A stretch of 64,000 nucleotides of DNA from an uncultured Atopobium sp. (GCA_938036925.1 CALHVU010000035.1:24115-88114), one strand, 5' to 3'; shown: positions 1-9,938, counted from the stretch's first letter. Numbers and translations: made by a program. Notes: generated from the letters alone by a model not told the origin.

Positions 1-472
1 ATGCCACGGGAATTGATTTGATTGTAGAAATAAGCGGCTCAAAAAGAATCTTGATCAGCTTGTACTTAAAACTCAAAAACGCCAGCAAGGAGCCAACTGT
101 AAAAGCAAGTGCTCCACCAGCAAAAATACGTAAAAGAGAAAGACCAATAGAAACCCAAAACTCGCGTAGTTGAGCTAGCGAGAAAATCGTCTGAATGGTC
201 TGAATAGGTGAAGTTAAAACAATATCCTGATTGATGACAACCGCAGCTATCTGCCACACGACAAGCCAAAATACCAGTGCGCCTAAACGTGCTCCCCCGC
301 TAGAAGCAACTTTGCACACAGCCGGTTTGCCTTGCACGCGGCCCGCACCTTGGGTCTGACCTGCGCTTTGGGCCTGATCGTTTTTCTCGACAGAAAAATC
401 TGCCGAGGCAGCGCCTTTCTCGGCGCCACCTCGGGCAGAAATACTATCTTTTATGTGCGGGTTATGCGCCAA
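1..472 (-). CDS. ABC transporter permease, SsuC/TauC type (partial, runs off left edge)
   Basis: N-terminal part of an inner-membrane permease of the nitrate/sulfonate/taurine importer family. The first ~50 residues are a hydrophilic, Gln/Gly-rich cytosolic tail. Then come a hydrophobic helix (GALVFWLVVWQIAAVVI) and the typical TSPIQTIQTI and SLLRIFAGG stretches, and the readable part ends at IKSIPVA, the usual start of the conserved permease loop. I place the start at a TTG that overlaps the last codons of the upstream binding-protein gene, with GGAG about 12 bases ahead; no ATG precedes the conserved part in frame. The overlap implies translational coupling with the binding protein. Substrate cannot be told. 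The C-terminal half lies outside the window. Confidence 0.75.
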   Translation of the reverse strand, partial: MAHNPHIKDSISARGGAEKGAASADFSVEKNDQAQSAGQTQGAGRVQGKPAVCKVASSGGARLGALVFWLVVWQIAAVVINQDIVLTSPIQTIQTIFSLAQLREFWVSIGLSLLRIFAGGALAFTVGSLLAFLSFKYKLIKILFEPLISTIKSIPVA

Positions 473-1478
473 AGTAGAAATCGTCTCCAGGAACCTGTCC
501 GCCTACTGCCTGAGGATTAGCCTCAGCCAGAATGCCTAAGTAACTTGAAAGTGCGCTCTTCATATCTGCACCATCAATATACGTAATATTACACTTAGGC
601 AGCGCAACCTTGGCAATAGGTTCTGGAACAATACCGTATTTACCTACAAGCGTAGCAGCCTCATCTGGATGATCAACCGCAAATGCAACAGAGTCTTTGT
701 AGTGAGAAAGCAGCGCTGTTACCGCATCTGGAGAATCTGAGATGAGCTTTGAAGAAATAATAGTTACGCCGGCAATCAGCTTGCTCTGAGGATTAACTGC
801 CTCCCACTCAGCGCCAAGGTCAATTGCAATGCGAATCTGGCTGTTCTTGCTTTGTGCCACCGTAACAAAAGGCTGTGGGAGCAGCGCAATTCCCTCTGGA
901 TCTTGAGCTAGAGCAGCAACACACTCGGTATGTTCGCTCTTCCACTCTACCTGGACGTCCTCACCAAGCATCATGCCATTTTTGCTCAACAGGTAGGACA
1001 ATGTGTACTCTGGAACAGCACCCTTACCAGAGGCGTAGAGCGTCTTTCCTTTAAGGTCAGTAAGCTTAGAGATAGCGCTACCCGTCTCAACAATGTAAAG
1101 GACGTTCAATACGTTAAGACAAGCTACCTTGTAAGCGCCCTTAGTCTTGTTAAAGAGCGTAGCTGCAAGGTTTGCAGGAATAGATGCAACATCCACATCA
1201 CCCTGAGCAACCTTGGCAACTACCTGATCAGGAGCATCCAAAATCTCAAACGAGTAGTTGTTATCGGTGATGTTTTGCGCCTCAACCTCGCTCATGAACT
1301 TAACCAAGCCCATGGCAGTAGGTCCTTTGAGCGTTGCAACTTTTACCGCAACAGGATCAGATTTCTTAGCCTCATCTTTTGTGGTGTCCTGAGACTTTTC
1401 TTGGTCTGTTCCCTTGCAGCCAAACAATGCTGTAGCTGGAATAAGACCTGCAAGCTTAAGGAACGAACGTCTATCCAT
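462..1478 (-). CDS. ABC transporter substrate-binding lipoprotein, NMT1/SsuA-like
   Basis: A 338-residue extracytoplasmic solute-binding protein. It begins with a twin-Arg-like MDRRSFLKL segment, a hydrophobic core and a lipobox LFGC, so Cys21 should be lipidated and anchor the protein. A charged Lys/Asp-rich linker follows, then a periplasmic-binding fold with the family pattern of GDVDVASIPANLAATLFNK, seen in SsuA, TauA and ThiY proteins. It lies directly upstream of, and overlaps, the matching permease. The family binds small molecules such as sulfonates, taurine, nitrate or pyrimidine precursors; nothing here picks one. Confidence 0.85.
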   Translation of the reverse strand: MDRRSFLKLAGLIPATALFGCKGTDQEKSQDTTKDEAKKSDPVAVKVATLKGPTAMGLVKFMSEVEAQNITDNNYSFEILDAPDQVVAKVAQGDVDVASIPANLAATLFNKTKGAYKVACLNVLNVLYIVETGSAISKLTDLKGKTLYASGKGAVPEYTLSYLLSKNGMMLGEDVQVEWKSEHTECVAALAQDPEGIALLPQPFVTVAQSKNSQIRIAIDLGAEWEAVNPQSKLIAGVTIISSKLISDSPDAVTALLSHYKDSVAFAVDHPDEAATLVGKYGIVPEPIAKVALPKCNITYIDGADMKSALSSYLGILAEANPQAVGGQVPGDDFYFGA

Positions 1479-1600
1479 GAATAACTCCTGACTCGAAAAG
1501 TTAACTGAGGCTACCTTATCACGTCTACGGCAAAATTCACACGATATACAGCATATCTTACAAACTATTTGATACCTCTATGAGAACAAGGCATACCCAT

Positions 1601-1626
1601 GGCGAGAAAAACTAGTTCTTCTCGCC
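1601..1626 (-). terminator. Hairpin of inverted GGCGAGAA copies over the M42 stop codon
   Basis: On the minus strand GGCGAGAA, ten bases, then TTCTCGCC form an 8-bp perfect stem that spans the stop codon of the M42 peptidase gene. The T-run is in the loop and not after the stem, so terminator function is uncertain; the inverted motif pair is clear. Confidence 0.5.
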
Positions 1627-2673
1627 ATATCCAAGGACGTACGCACGACACAGGTTCTCGGTGCCGATAATTGCATCGATGTGGCAGCGCTCGCGACCGT
1701 GAGTGTTGAGACATGCTGGACCAAATGCACCGCTCTTAAGATCGTTGCCGGAGAAATACGCAGCGTTTGCATCGGTTGAGAAGTGGAAGGCAACCTGCTG
1801 GTTCCACTTTTCTGGCTCAACAACCTCCTGCGCACACGCAATAAGCTTGTTGGAAACTTCCCAATCGTAAGGCGAGCGAATATCAGAAACAATGATGCCT
1901 ACGTGGTGCTCGTTTGAATTGTAGTCAGGGCCAATAAGGGTAATGTCCAGCGATACGTACTCATCCACCTCAACAGGCAAGAATGCGCCGCCGTGACCAA
2001 TCTCCTCGTACATTGGGAATGCGAACAAGGTGTTATAGAGGGGTTTCTCGCCAGATTGTGCCAGCCAACGGAGTGTATGAAGCTGTGCGGCAACACAAGC
2101 CTTATCGTCGATAAATCGAGAAACCATATAGCCGTTGTCATACATCTCAAAGTGAGGATCAATTGCAACGACCGCACCCTCAGAGATGCCCAGCGCACGA
2201 GCTTCCTCAGGGGAAGAAACGTCAGCGATAAGCGAGATGGACATGTTGTCCTCGTTGCGCTCCATAGTTCTAGCGTCTTCAAAGACGTGAACGGAGTGGT
2301 GATTGCAGATTACCTGACCATCAACAACGGAGCCATCTCTGCAGACAACATGGCAGGTCTCGCCCTCAATGCTGTGGTAGTTGATGCCGCCCAGCTGGCG
2401 AACGCGCAGTGTGCCGTCTGAATTGAAGCCGCGAACAATCAGGCCAATGGTGTCAAGATGAGCATTAACGCCCACAGTCTTGCTGGTATCTTTACCTTCT
2501 ACCAGGACATATGCAGTAGCTTTGTTGTCTATTTGAAGCTCATAGCCCGCCTCGGCAACAAGCTCACGAAGCAGCTCATGGATGCGCTCGTAGTAGCCAA
2601 CAGGGCTATCACACTCCACGAGCTTCTTTGTAGTATCAATCAAATACTTTGTATCAGTCCCAAAATGAGTCAT
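1612..2673 (-). CDS. M42 family metallopeptidase (glutamyl aminopeptidase-like)
   Basis: A 353-residue cytosolic di-metal aminopeptidase. Metal and catalytic motifs are visible: NAHLDT (His and Asp ligands), a CHVVCRDGSVVDG insert-domain stretch, FIDDKACVAA (bridging Asp) and MYEEIGHGG (Glu-Glu catalytic base and ligand), with His in a late RCHID motif. Family members clip N-terminal residues from peptides, often as large tetrahedral oligomers. It sits 9 bases downstream of pepT on the same strand, so both likely share one transcript for using imported peptides. The C-terminal EKN codons double as an arm of the GGCGAGAA hairpin. Confidence 0.88.
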   Translation of the reverse strand: MTHFGTDTKYLIDTTKKLVECDSPVGYYERIHELLRELVAEAGYELQIDNKATAYVLVEGKDTSKTVGVNAHLDTIGLIVRGFNSDGTLRVRQLGGINYHSIEGETCHVVCRDGSVVDGQVICNHHSVHVFEDARTMERNEDNMSISLIADVSSPEEARALGISEGAVVAIDPHFEMYDNGYMVSRFIDDKACVAAQLHTLRWLAQSGEKPLYNTLFAFPMYEEIGHGGAFLPVEVDEYVSLDITLIGPDYNSNEHHVGIIVSDIRSPYDWEVSNKLIACAQEVVEPEKWNQQVAFHFSTDANAAYFSGNDLKSGAFGPACLNTHGRERCHIDAIIGTENLCRAYVLGYGEKN

Positions 2674-2682
2674 GACTATCTC

Positions 2683-3933
2683 CTAGTTTTGTGGATGGGT
2701 GTAAAGCTCTACCAGGTGTTCAAGCATGTCAACCATGCCTTCAAGCTCTGGGACAGGAACAAACTCTCTTACACCGTGAGCATTGTAGTAGCAGGCAGAA
2801 AGGTTAGCACAAGGGAATCCTCTAAAGGAAAGCTGGGATCCGTCGGTACCGCCACGCATTGGAATGCAGGTCATCTGTACACCGACCTTCTCGTATGCAG
2901 TGCGTGCATTCTCGATTAAGTGCGCATACTCAGGCTTTAATACGATGTCAGCCAAGTTGTGATACTGGTCGTGAATCTCAACTGAGAGAACCTCAGAGCC
3001 AATCTGCTTGTTCACATACGCTGCAGCGTCAACCATCAACTGCTTACGGCGCTCAACCTTTGTCTGATCATGGTCTCGAATAATGTAATCAGCGCGAGCA
3101 GACTCGCAATCACCATTGACGCGCTCCAGATAGAAGAAGCCATCATAGCCCTCAGTGAACTCAGGACGCTCCGCAGGTGGAAGCAGCTCGTGGAAGCGCA
3201 TAATTGCCTCGGATGCATTAATCATCTGGCCTTTTGCGGTACCTGTGTGAACCGAAAGTCCGTGAGCACGCACAAACACCTCAGCGGCATTGAAGGTCTC
3301 GTAGCAGAACTCGCCAAACGGACCCCCGTCAATGGTGTAACCATACGCAGCACCAAAAGCGTCAAGGTCCAGAAGAGCTGCGCCGTGGCCAATCTCCTCA
3401 TCAGGAACAAACGCAAGTGCGATACGTGGGTGTTTGAGCTCTGGGTTTTCTTTATAGCGAGCAAGCAGGCTGACCAACATAGCAATGCCAGCTTTATCGT
3501 CGCCACCAAGCAGCGACGTGCCATCAGTGGTAACCAGCTGCCAACCAACCATGTGCTCAAGCTGAGGATTTGTCTCAGGGCTGATATAGACCTCTCTGCC
3601 CTCACGATCAGAACCAACTACTAGCTTGCCGCCCTCATACGTGACAACCTGAGGATGAACGGGATTACCCCAAGACTGCCAAGCCGTATCAATGTGGCAG
3701 CAGAAACCAAGAGTTGGAAGGTCCTCCAAACCCTTGCTTGCCGGCCAGTGAGCAACCACATAGGCGTGCTCATCAACAACCACATTCTCTGCGCCAAGCT
3801 CACGAAGGTCAGCCGCAACAACCTCAGCCATCTGGTGCTGAGACTCAGTTGAAGGAACCGTATCTGCCGTCAGAGGATTAGACTGAGAAGAAACCTTGCA
3901 ATACGCAATAAATCTATCTAGAACGTCACTCAT
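2683..3933 (-). CDS. pepT: Peptidase T (tripeptide aminopeptidase)
   Basis: A 416-residue M20B zinc aminopeptidase that removes N-terminal residues from tripeptides in the cytosol. Diagnostic motifs: FCCHIDTA (first zinc His and catalytic Asp), LLGGDDKAGIA (bridging Asp), PDEEIGHG (catalytic Glu-Glu), ARVYTIDGG-like TIDGGPFGE, and the late MRGGTDGSQLS. Length matches PepT. It is first of a two-gene unit with the M42 peptidase, next to a PuuD-like gene and oligopeptide transport genes, so it fits intracellular breakdown of imported peptides. Confidence 0.93.
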   Translation of the reverse strand: MSDVLDRFIAYCKVSSQSNPLTADTVPSTESQHQMAEVVAADLRELGAENVVVDEHAYVVAHWPASKGLEDLPTLGFCCHIDTAWQSWGNPVHPQVVTYEGGKLVVGSDREGREVYISPETNPQLEHMVGWQLVTTDGTSLLGGDDKAGIAMLVSLLARYKENPELKHPRIALAFVPDEEIGHGAALLDLDAFGAAYGYTIDGGPFGEFCYETFNAAEVFVRAHGLSVHTGTAKGQMINASEAIMRFHELLPPAERPEFTEGYDGFFYLERVNGDCESARADYIIRDHDQTKVERRKQLMVDAAAYVNKQIGSEVLSVEIHDQYHNLADIVLKPEYAHLIENARTAYEKVGVQMTCIPMRGGTDGSQLSFRGFPCANLSACYYNAHGVREFVPVPELEGMVDMLEHLVELYTHPQN

Positions 3934-3945
3934 AAAACTCCCTTA

Positions 3946-3982
3946 TAAAAAACTGCGCTAACCAAATAGTTAACGCAGTTTA
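3946..3982 (-). terminator. Rho-independent terminator after the PuuD-like gene
   Basis: On the minus strand AAACTGCGTTAAC pairs with GTTAGCGCAGTTT around a short loop, with a run of Ts directly after. It lies between the PuuD-like gene and pepT and should end the first transcript. Confidence 0.75.
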
Positions 3983-3995
3983 GAGTATCAATGTA

Positions 3996-4790
3996 TTAAC
4001 GAGAAGACCGTGAGGCTCGTGAAGCTGTAACAAAGGATTTCCAAAGTTCACAGTCAGCTTTGCTGTATTGCCAACCATACTCTGGATGCCACTGCACACC
4101 TAGAGCAAACGTCTTGCCCTTGACCTCGGCTCCTTCAATAATGCCGTCTGAAGCATACGCAACTACATTAAGCTCAGCGGAAACCTTTTTCAGAGCCTCA
4201 TCGTGATACGAGTTTGCTTGAATGTCTTCAACCTTACCCAGAGCGTTGTACAGCAAAGAATCTTTTTGAACATGAACAGCATGAGCTGGATGGTACAAAT
4301 TTGCCGAATGAGTCCAGAATGCATGATTTTCTGTTGGTTCAAGGGTATGCAAATCTTGTACAAGCGTACCGCCCAGCACAACGTTTAAAAGCTGAAGGCC
4401 ACGGCAAATACCAAGTAAAGGTTTATCTGCAGCAAGTACCTGCTTTACCAGCTCAAACTCAAGCGCATCTCGTATAGGACACAAACGATTAAGGTCGCGT
4501 GGTTCTTCTCCCCAATTGCGAGGGTCAACATCATGACCACCGGTGAGGCAGAAGCCGTCACACATCTCAACAAACTGACCAATAACTTCTGGATCTTCTG
4601 TTAGAGGCATCATGATTGGAATGCCGCCAGCTGCAAGAATGGCGTCAAATTGGATCTGTCCGACAGAAGCAGAATCAGAAAAATTTTCTTCAGGCATCCA
4701 ACGAGGGGTTACACAGATAAGAGGACGCTCAGAAGCAGGAAGATCTGGAACATCATTGAATGCATCTTTTACGATATCTGGAATAACCAC
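3996..4790 (-). CDS. Peptidase C26 / gamma-glutamyl-GABA hydrolase-like class I amidotransferase
   Basis: A 264-residue glutamine-amidotransferase-fold hydrolase. The nucleophile elbow GICRGLQ places Cys at about residue 129; the His-Glu pair is in the C-terminal QWHPE. CLTGGHDVDP near residue 85 is typical of PuuD-type enzymes that cleave gamma-glutamyl amides such as gamma-glutamyl-GABA. No partner synthase or other putrescine gene is in view, so the true substrate (gamma-glutamyl amines or peptides) is open. It is followed by its own terminator, separate from pepT. Confidence 0.85.
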   Translation of the reverse strand: MVIPDIVKDAFNDVPDLPASERPLICVTPRWMPEENFSDSASVGQIQFDAILAAGGIPIMMPLTEDPEVIGQFVEMCDGFCLTGGHDVDPRNWGEEPRDLNRLCPIRDALEFELVKQVLAADKPLLGICRGLQLLNVVLGGTLVQDLHTLEPTENHAFWTHSANLYHPAHAVHVQKDSLLYNALGKVEDIQANSYHDEALKKVSAELNVVAYASDGIIEGAEVKGKTFALGVQWHPEYGWQYSKADCELWKSFVTASRASRSSR

Positions 4791-5024
4791 AAAACCCTCT
4801 TATCAGTCAGTACTTCTATCTAAATTCACGTTAAAGGTATACCCTTAATGAGCCTAAAACTTTATCGCTTTTGCGTTTTTCATGCCACCCTGACAGCTCT
4901 TCCTCCACAATGTTTTTTCACTCATGAAACATTTTTCTGTATTGCATACAATTAATTTGGGTACTAAGAAGGCAGTTCTTACATTTACACTTTATGTTTT
5001 GAAGATACAAACGGAAGGCGCCCT

Positions 5025-6629
5025 ATGAAAGAGCACGTTTTTACTAATCTTTCCCGTAAAACATTCTTACGTGGATCTTTGGCGGCTGCCGTTGCCGCCG
5101 GTTCTGCTTCACTACTTTCTGCTTGTGGCGGTTCAGCTGGCGGAGACGATCAGAAAAAAGTATTGCGCTTTGGCGTAAATAACCCAAAGGTAACCTTTGA
5201 CACTCAGAAGACCTCTGGCTCTGTTGGCGTATCTGAGGCAGTTGCAGAATCCTTGCTGGTGCTTAACCCAGACACAAAAGAAATTGAGCCAAACCTGGTA
5301 ACTGGCCTTCCTACCGTCTCTGATGATGGCCTTACCTACTCATATGAGCTTAAAGATGGCATCAAATTCCACAATGGAGAAACCCTTAAGTCCTCTGACG
5401 TTAAGTACACCTTCACGCGTATGTTCTTGCCTGCTACTAAGGCAACCTCAATTGACTCGTACGCATACATCGAGGGTGCTAAAGACATCATTGCTGGCAC
5501 AACAGAAGAGCTTTCTGGTGTTGTTATTAAGGATGACCGTCACTTTGATATTAAGCTGACACAGCCTTATTCAACCTTTAATGCAATCATGGCTCAGTTC
5601 TATGCTGTTATCTACCCAGAGAAGGCCTGTAAAGAAGCCGGTGAGGCATGGGGTACTGAGACCAACTTCATTGGTACTGGCGCTTATAAGCTTGTTTCAA
5701 ACGACAGCACTACTGAGGTTGTTCTTGAGGGATTTGCTGACTACCATGAGGGCAAGCCTGGCCTAGATGAGCTCAGATTTGTTTACATCGATGATGCCAA
5801 TACTCGTATTCTTAACTATAAGAACAATGATGTTGACCTGGTCTTTATTTCTCAGTCTCTTATCCAGCAGTACCAAAATGATGAGTCTATTTCCAAAGAG
5901 ATTGTCAACTACACACCTGCATCCACGCAGTTTGTAAACTTGAACCTTAAGAGCGAGAACCTCAAAGATGTTCGCGTTCGTCAGGCACTCTCTATGGCAA
6001 TTGATAGAGACACCATTTGTAGCACCATTCTTTCTGGTGTTGCAAAGCCTGCTAAGTCATTTATCCCATCTTCTGAGACCGGCTACAACGAGTCCGCTCC
6101 AGAGTTTGAGTACAACGTAGACAAGGCAAAGCGGCTTCTTGCAGAGGCTGGTGTTTCTAACCTCACTCTTAACGCACAGGTCAGAAGCCAGGATCAGAAC
6201 CTCATGGTTGCCCTTCAGGATGCTTGGTCAAAGATTGGCGTTACCTGTAACGTAAGCGTTATTGACTCTGGTGTTTGGAGCGATGCACGTACTAACGGTG
6301 ACCTTGAAGTCACTCTTGTTACCTGGTCTACCCTCTCCTTCCAGGGTGTTGAGCACATGGGCTCTTACTTCCGCTCTGACCGCGCCGCAAAGAAGTCTTC
6401 CTTCTACAACAGCACCGAGTTTGACAACCTGGTTGACCAGGCTCGTCTTACCGTTAACAACAACGACAAGGTACTTGAGCTCACCCGTCAGGCAGATAGC
6501 CTCATGACTCACACTGACTACGCATGCCTGCCTATCGACTGGCCACAGATGCCTTACGTCTTGAAGCCAGAGTTTACCGGCCTCAGCGTTCTGGTTAACC
6601 CTCACTTCGATAAGGTTAAGAAGAAGTAA
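5025..6629 (+). CDS. Peptide ABC transporter substrate-binding lipoprotein (SBP family 5)
   Basis: A 534-residue OppA/DppA-type extracellular binding protein. A signal peptide with an Arg-Lys N-terminus ends in the lipobox LLSACGG. Family marks are LKDGIKFHNGETLKSSDVKYTF, FIGTGAYKL and RVRQALSMAIDR. It is strongly similar in layout to the binding protein at 10958-12604, which heads the opp operon, and shares the FIGTGAYKL/LIGTGKYKI and KKSSFYN stretches. It stands alone, divergent from the PuuD-like gene and convergent with oppF, so it probably supplies an alternative specificity to the neighbouring Opp permease. A good terminator follows. Confidence 0.9.
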   Translation: MKEHVFTNLSRKTFLRGSLAAAVAAGSASLLSACGGSAGGDDQKKVLRFGVNNPKVTFDTQKTSGSVGVSEAVAESLLVLNPDTKEIEPNLVTGLPTVSDDGLTYSYELKDGIKFHNGETLKSSDVKYTFTRMFLPATKATSIDSYAYIEGAKDIIAGTTEELSGVVIKDDRHFDIKLTQPYSTFNAIMAQFYAVIYPEKACKEAGEAWGTETNFIGTGAYKLVSNDSTTEVVLEGFADYHEGKPGLDELRFVYIDDANTRILNYKNNDVDLVFISQSLIQQYQNDESISKEIVNYTPASTQFVNLNLKSENLKDVRVRQALSMAIDRDTICSTILSGVAKPAKSFIPSSETGYNESAPEFEYNVDKAKRLLAEAGVSNLTLNAQVRSQDQNLMVALQDAWSKIGVTCNVSVIDSGVWSDARTNGDLEVTLVTWSTLSFQGVEHMGSYFRSDRAAKKSSFYNSTEFDNLVDQARLTVNNNDKVLELTRQADSLMTHTDYACLPIDWPQMPYVLKPEFTGLSVLVNPHFDKVKKK

Positions 6630-6652
6630 GGCTTCCTACACCCAAAAACAAA

Positions 6653-6686
6653 GGCGAGAAGATCAATTGGTCTTCTCGCCATTTTT
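6653..6686 (+). terminator. Rho-independent terminator made of inverted GGCGAGAAGA
   Basis: GGCGAGAAGA, an 8-base loop and TCTTCTCGCC form a 10-bp perfect stem followed by ATTTTT. It ends the binding-protein gene. Each arm carries one copy of the repeated 8-mer described under findings. Confidence 0.88.
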
Positions 6687-6725
6687 GTGTTTGTATGCCG
6701 TTTTAAGACACGACAATAAGATGCG

Positions 6726-7838
6726 CTACTCGGAAATCTTCTCCTCAAGGCGCGCTTCTTCTACGGCCTTCTGAGCCGCCTCAATAGCATGAGCCACCTG
6801 TGGCGTGCGGTCTTCATCCGTAAGTGACGTGTTATACAGGTGGCAAGCGCAGAAGTGACCTGGCTCAGCCTCGATACGCTCAGGAATGCGCTCGGAGCAA
6901 ACCTTCATTGCCTTAGGGCAGCGCGTGTGGAATACGCAGCCTGAAGGTGGGTTAGCAGGACTTGGAACGTCACCTTGAAGAATGCGCTTTTCCTGGATAC
7001 GCTCGTGGCGAATACGAGGAATAACGTCCAAAAGTGCCTGAGTGTATGGGTGCAAAGGATGCTCAAAGAGGGCGTCTTTGGTGGCAAACTCCATCTGGTG
7101 ACCCAGATACATGACCATAACAGTATCAGCAATATGGCGAACAACGGAAAGGTCATGGCTAATAAAGATGTATGCCAGACCGTGGTCCTTCTGAAGCTCT
7201 TCAAGCAAGTTGATTACCTTGGCCTGAACAGAAACGTCCAGCGCAGAAACAGGCTCGTCGCAGACAACAATTTCTGGCTCAAGCACAATAGCGCGAGCAA
7301 TACCAATACGCTGGCGCTGACCGCCCGAGAACTCGTGAGGGTAGCGGTACTTGAACTCAAGGTTAAGGCCAACTTCCTCCATTACCTCTTCAATGCGAGC
7401 ATCACGCTCTGACTTTGTTTTATAAGTACCTGCAATATCAATAGGCTCGCCAATGATATCCATGACTGTCATGCGAGGGTTCAGCGAACTGTAAGGATCT
7501 TGGAAGATAAGCTTCATCTTCTGACGAGCACGCTTAAGATCTTCTCCCTTAAGTGAGGTGAAATCTTCCCCATCAAGCTCAACCGTACCAGAGGTTGGCT
7601 CGGTAAGGCGCAGTACGCACTTGCCTGTTGTAGACTTTCCGCAGCCAGACTCGCCAACAATGGCCAAGGTCTCTTTGCGCCTGAGCTCAAAAGAAACGTC
7701 CTCAACAGCATGAACGGAAGCGTTAGAACGACCAAAAACGCCGTTTTTTATGGGGAATCGCTTAACCAGGTTCTTTACGGACAAGATGGTTTTCTCGCCA
7801 GAAAGGTCTTTGACGTCTGTGTTCTTCTCTTCTGCCAT
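6726..7838 (-). CDS. oppF: Oligopeptide ABC transporter ATP-binding protein OppF
   Basis: A 370-residue ATPase that powers oligopeptide import with OppD. Walker A is [12 protein letters not shown], the signature is [13 protein letters not shown], Walker B is [12 protein letters not shown] and the switch His is in FISHDL. The C-terminal oligopeptide/dipeptide extension carries Cys residues in the pattern GCVFHTRCP...C...CHLYN, typical of the [4Fe-4S]-binding-like OppD/F C-terminus. Last gene of the oppABCDF-type operon; three bases separate it from oppD. Confidence 0.93.
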   Translation of the reverse strand: MAEEKNTDVKDLSGEKTILSVKNLVKRFPIKNGVFGRSNASVHAVEDVSFELRRKETLAIVGESGCGKSTTGKCVLRLTEPTSGTVELDGEDFTSLKGEDLKRARQKMKLIFQDPYSSLNPRMTVMDIIGEPIDIAGTYKTKSERDARIEEVMEEVGLNLEFKYRYPHEFSGGQRQRIGIARAIVLEPEIVVCDEPVSALDVSVQAKVINLLEELQKDHGLAYIFISHDLSVVRHIADTVMVMYLGHQMEFATKDALFEHPLHPYTQALLDVIPRIRHERIQEKRILQGDVPSPANPPSGCVFHTRCPKAMKVCSERIPERIEAEPGHFCACHLYNTSLTDEDRTPQVAHAIEAAQKAVEEARLEEKISE

Positions 7839-7840
7839 GA

Positions 7841-8965
7841 CTACTCACCCCACTCATCAGTGTATTTCCAACAGCTGACAGTATGGCAATTGTCTTCACC
7901 AACAGCAGTCAAGCTAGGACGACGATTCTTACAAATGTCCTTAGCAAACGGACAACGTGGATGGAATGGGCAGCCAGAAGGCATATGCGAAAGCATAGGA
8001 ACGCTACCAGGAATTGCATAGAGTTCCTTGGTGCGCTCGTCAAACGATGGAATGGACGCAATCAAGCCCTGAGCATAAGGGTGCAGAGGGTTAGTAAAGA
8101 GCTCTGCAGACTGCGCATACTCAACGCGATGACCAGCGTACATGACAAGAACCCAGTCAGCCATCTCGGAAACAACACCCATGTCGTGTGTAATCAACAT
8201 GACAGCGGTGCCCAAATCTTGCTTCATGCGATCGATAATCTGCAGAATCTGTGCCTGAACCGTTACGTCAAGAGCGGTTGTTGGCTCGTCGCAGATAAGC
8301 AGTGATGGCTGGCAAGCTAGTGCCATAGCAATCATGACACGCTGGCGCATACCACCAGAAAGCTCATGTGGATATGACGAGAAGACCTTCTCTGGTGCAG
8401 GAATACCCACCAGCTTAATCATATCAAGGGCCTTCTGATCTGCCTCCTGTTTGCTCATGTTGGGATTATGAACAAGGATGCCTTCACGAATCTGAAGACC
8501 AGATTTCATAACAGGATTTAAGGAGGTCATAGGCTCCTGGAAGATCATACCAATGCGATTACCGCGGAAGTCACGCATGCCACCACGAGGAAGCTGCGTT
8601 AAATCAGTTCCCTCAAAAATAATTTCTCCGCCGGTAATCTGCGCAGGAGGTGTAGGCAGCAATCCCATGACTGACAATGCCGTCATGGACTTACCGCAGC
8701 CAGACTCTCCTACTACCGCAAGAGTCTCGCCTTTACGCATAATAAACGAGAGGTCACTTACTGCAGGAAGTGCGCCATCTTCGGTGAAAAGCGTAACATC
8801 AAGATGATTAACGTCGAGAAGGACGTTCTTCTTGCACTGCTCTTCTCGCTCTTTTTGAGCCGTCTCTTGCGCAAGCTTGCGCTCCTCAAGACTGCAAAAT
8901 TGCACAGCCTGACCATTTGGACCTTCGATGACATGCTCAAATGTTGCGTCTGTATTTTCTGCCAT
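7841..8965 (-). CDS. oppD: Oligopeptide ABC transporter ATP-binding protein OppD
   Basis: A 374-residue partner ATPase of OppF. It has [11 protein letters not shown] (Walker A), SGGMRQRVMIAMA (signature), LLICDEPTTALD (Walker B) and a Cys-bearing C-terminal extension (GCPFHPRCPFAKDIC). The open frame extends upstream into oppC, but the start is set at the ATG giving MAENTDATF because a strong AAGGAGG lies 8 bases ahead of it, in the gap after oppC. A 60-residue N-terminal extension before the nucleotide-binding domain is longer than usual for OppD. Confidence 0.92.
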   Translation of the reverse strand: MAENTDATFEHVIEGPNGQAVQFCSLEERKLAQETAQKEREEQCKKNVLLDVNHLDVTLFTEDGALPAVSDLSFIMRKGETLAVVGESGCGKSMTALSVMGLLPTPPAQITGGEIIFEGTDLTQLPRGGMRDFRGNRIGMIFQEPMTSLNPVMKSGLQIREGILVHNPNMSKQEADQKALDMIKLVGIPAPEKVFSSYPHELSGGMRQRVMIAMALACQPSLLICDEPTTALDVTVQAQILQIIDRMKQDLGTAVMLITHDMGVVSEMADWVLVMYAGHRVEYAQSAELFTNPLHPYAQGLIASIPSFDERTKELYAIPGSVPMLSHMPSGCPFHPRCPFAKDICKNRRPSLTAVGEDNCHTVSCWKYTDEWGE

Positions 8966-8981
8966 AAACGTAACCTCCTTT

Positions 8982-9938
8982 CTAAGAACGCATCTTTGGA
9001 TCAAGGGCGTCGCGCAGAGCATCGCCAAGCAAGTTAAAAGACATAACCGTAATGATGATGACAATACCTGGAGCAATACTGTAGATAGGCTGTGATTCAA
9101 GGAATGGCTGAGAAGCTGCAATCATTTGACCCCAGCTTGCATCAGGTGGCTGAACGCCCAATCCCAAGAACGAAAGCGTTGCCTCAGAAAGAATTGCACT
9201 TGGAATACCCAGGGTAGAAACAACGATCAGCGTAGAAATGCAGTTAGGAAGCAAATGCTTCATGATGATGCGGAAGCTGTTACCACCAGACAAAATACAA
9301 GACTGAATGTATTCAGAATTCTTCAGGCGCATGACGTCGCCTCGAATCAGCCTTGCCGTAGTTGTCCACATCAGAAGACCCAGTGCAATATAGAGGTTAA
9401 TAAGACCTGGGCCCATAACAAACATAATCAAAATTGCAAAAAGCAAGAATGGGAAGCTGGAGAAAACCTGAATGATAAAGGAAACAACTGCATCAACCCA
9501 ACGGCCATAATATCCGGCTGCAACTCCCGCAACAAAGCCAATAAAGAGGGCAATAGCCTGCGAAATAATACCAACAGACAGAGAAATCTGGCAGCCATAG
9601 ATGATACGAGAAAGGATATCTCGTCCATATTCATCGGTACCTAAAAGGTGCTCTACTGTAGGGTTTTGATTCATAATTGCCAGGTTTTGATCCTTGTAGC
9701 TGTAAGGAGCAATCACAGGAGCAAGAATTGCAATAATCGCAAGGGCCAAAACAATGCCTAAGCAGATCATGCCCAGTTTGTTCCTCTTAAAAATGTTCCA
9801 GCTAACCTGCCAGTAGCTCTGAGCACGAACTTTTCCCGTGGTAGCCTGTTCCTCTTCTTGAGCCTTGGCGGCATCCTCAAGTACAGCTTCAGTCTTTTGG
9901 ACCTTCTCGCTATTTTTATCACTTGTAAACAAAGCCAT
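8982..9938 (-). CDS. oppC: Oligopeptide ABC transporter permease OppC
   Basis: A 318-residue membrane permease with about six transmembrane helices and the inner-membrane coupling loop around EATLSFLGLGVQPP and SWGQMI, characteristic of OppC/DppC. An unusual ~45-residue charged N-terminal cytosolic stretch precedes the first helix. Its start codon shares a base with the oppB stop, so the two permeases are translationally coupled. Confidence 0.92.
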   Translation of the reverse strand: MALFTSDKNSEKVQKTEAVLEDAAKAQEEEQATTGKVRAQSYWQVSWNIFKRNKLGMICLGIVLALAIIAILAPVIAPYSYKDQNLAIMNQNPTVEHLLGTDEYGRDILSRIIYGCQISLSVGIISQAIALFIGFVAGVAAGYYGRWVDAVVSFIIQVFSSFPFLLFAILIMFVMGPGLINLYIALGLLMWTTTARLIRGDVMRLKNSEYIQSCILSGGNSFRIIMKHLLPNCISTLIVVSTLGIPSAILSEATLSFLGLGVQPPDASWGQMIAASQPFLESQPIYSIAPGIVIIITVMSFNLLGDALRDALDPKMRS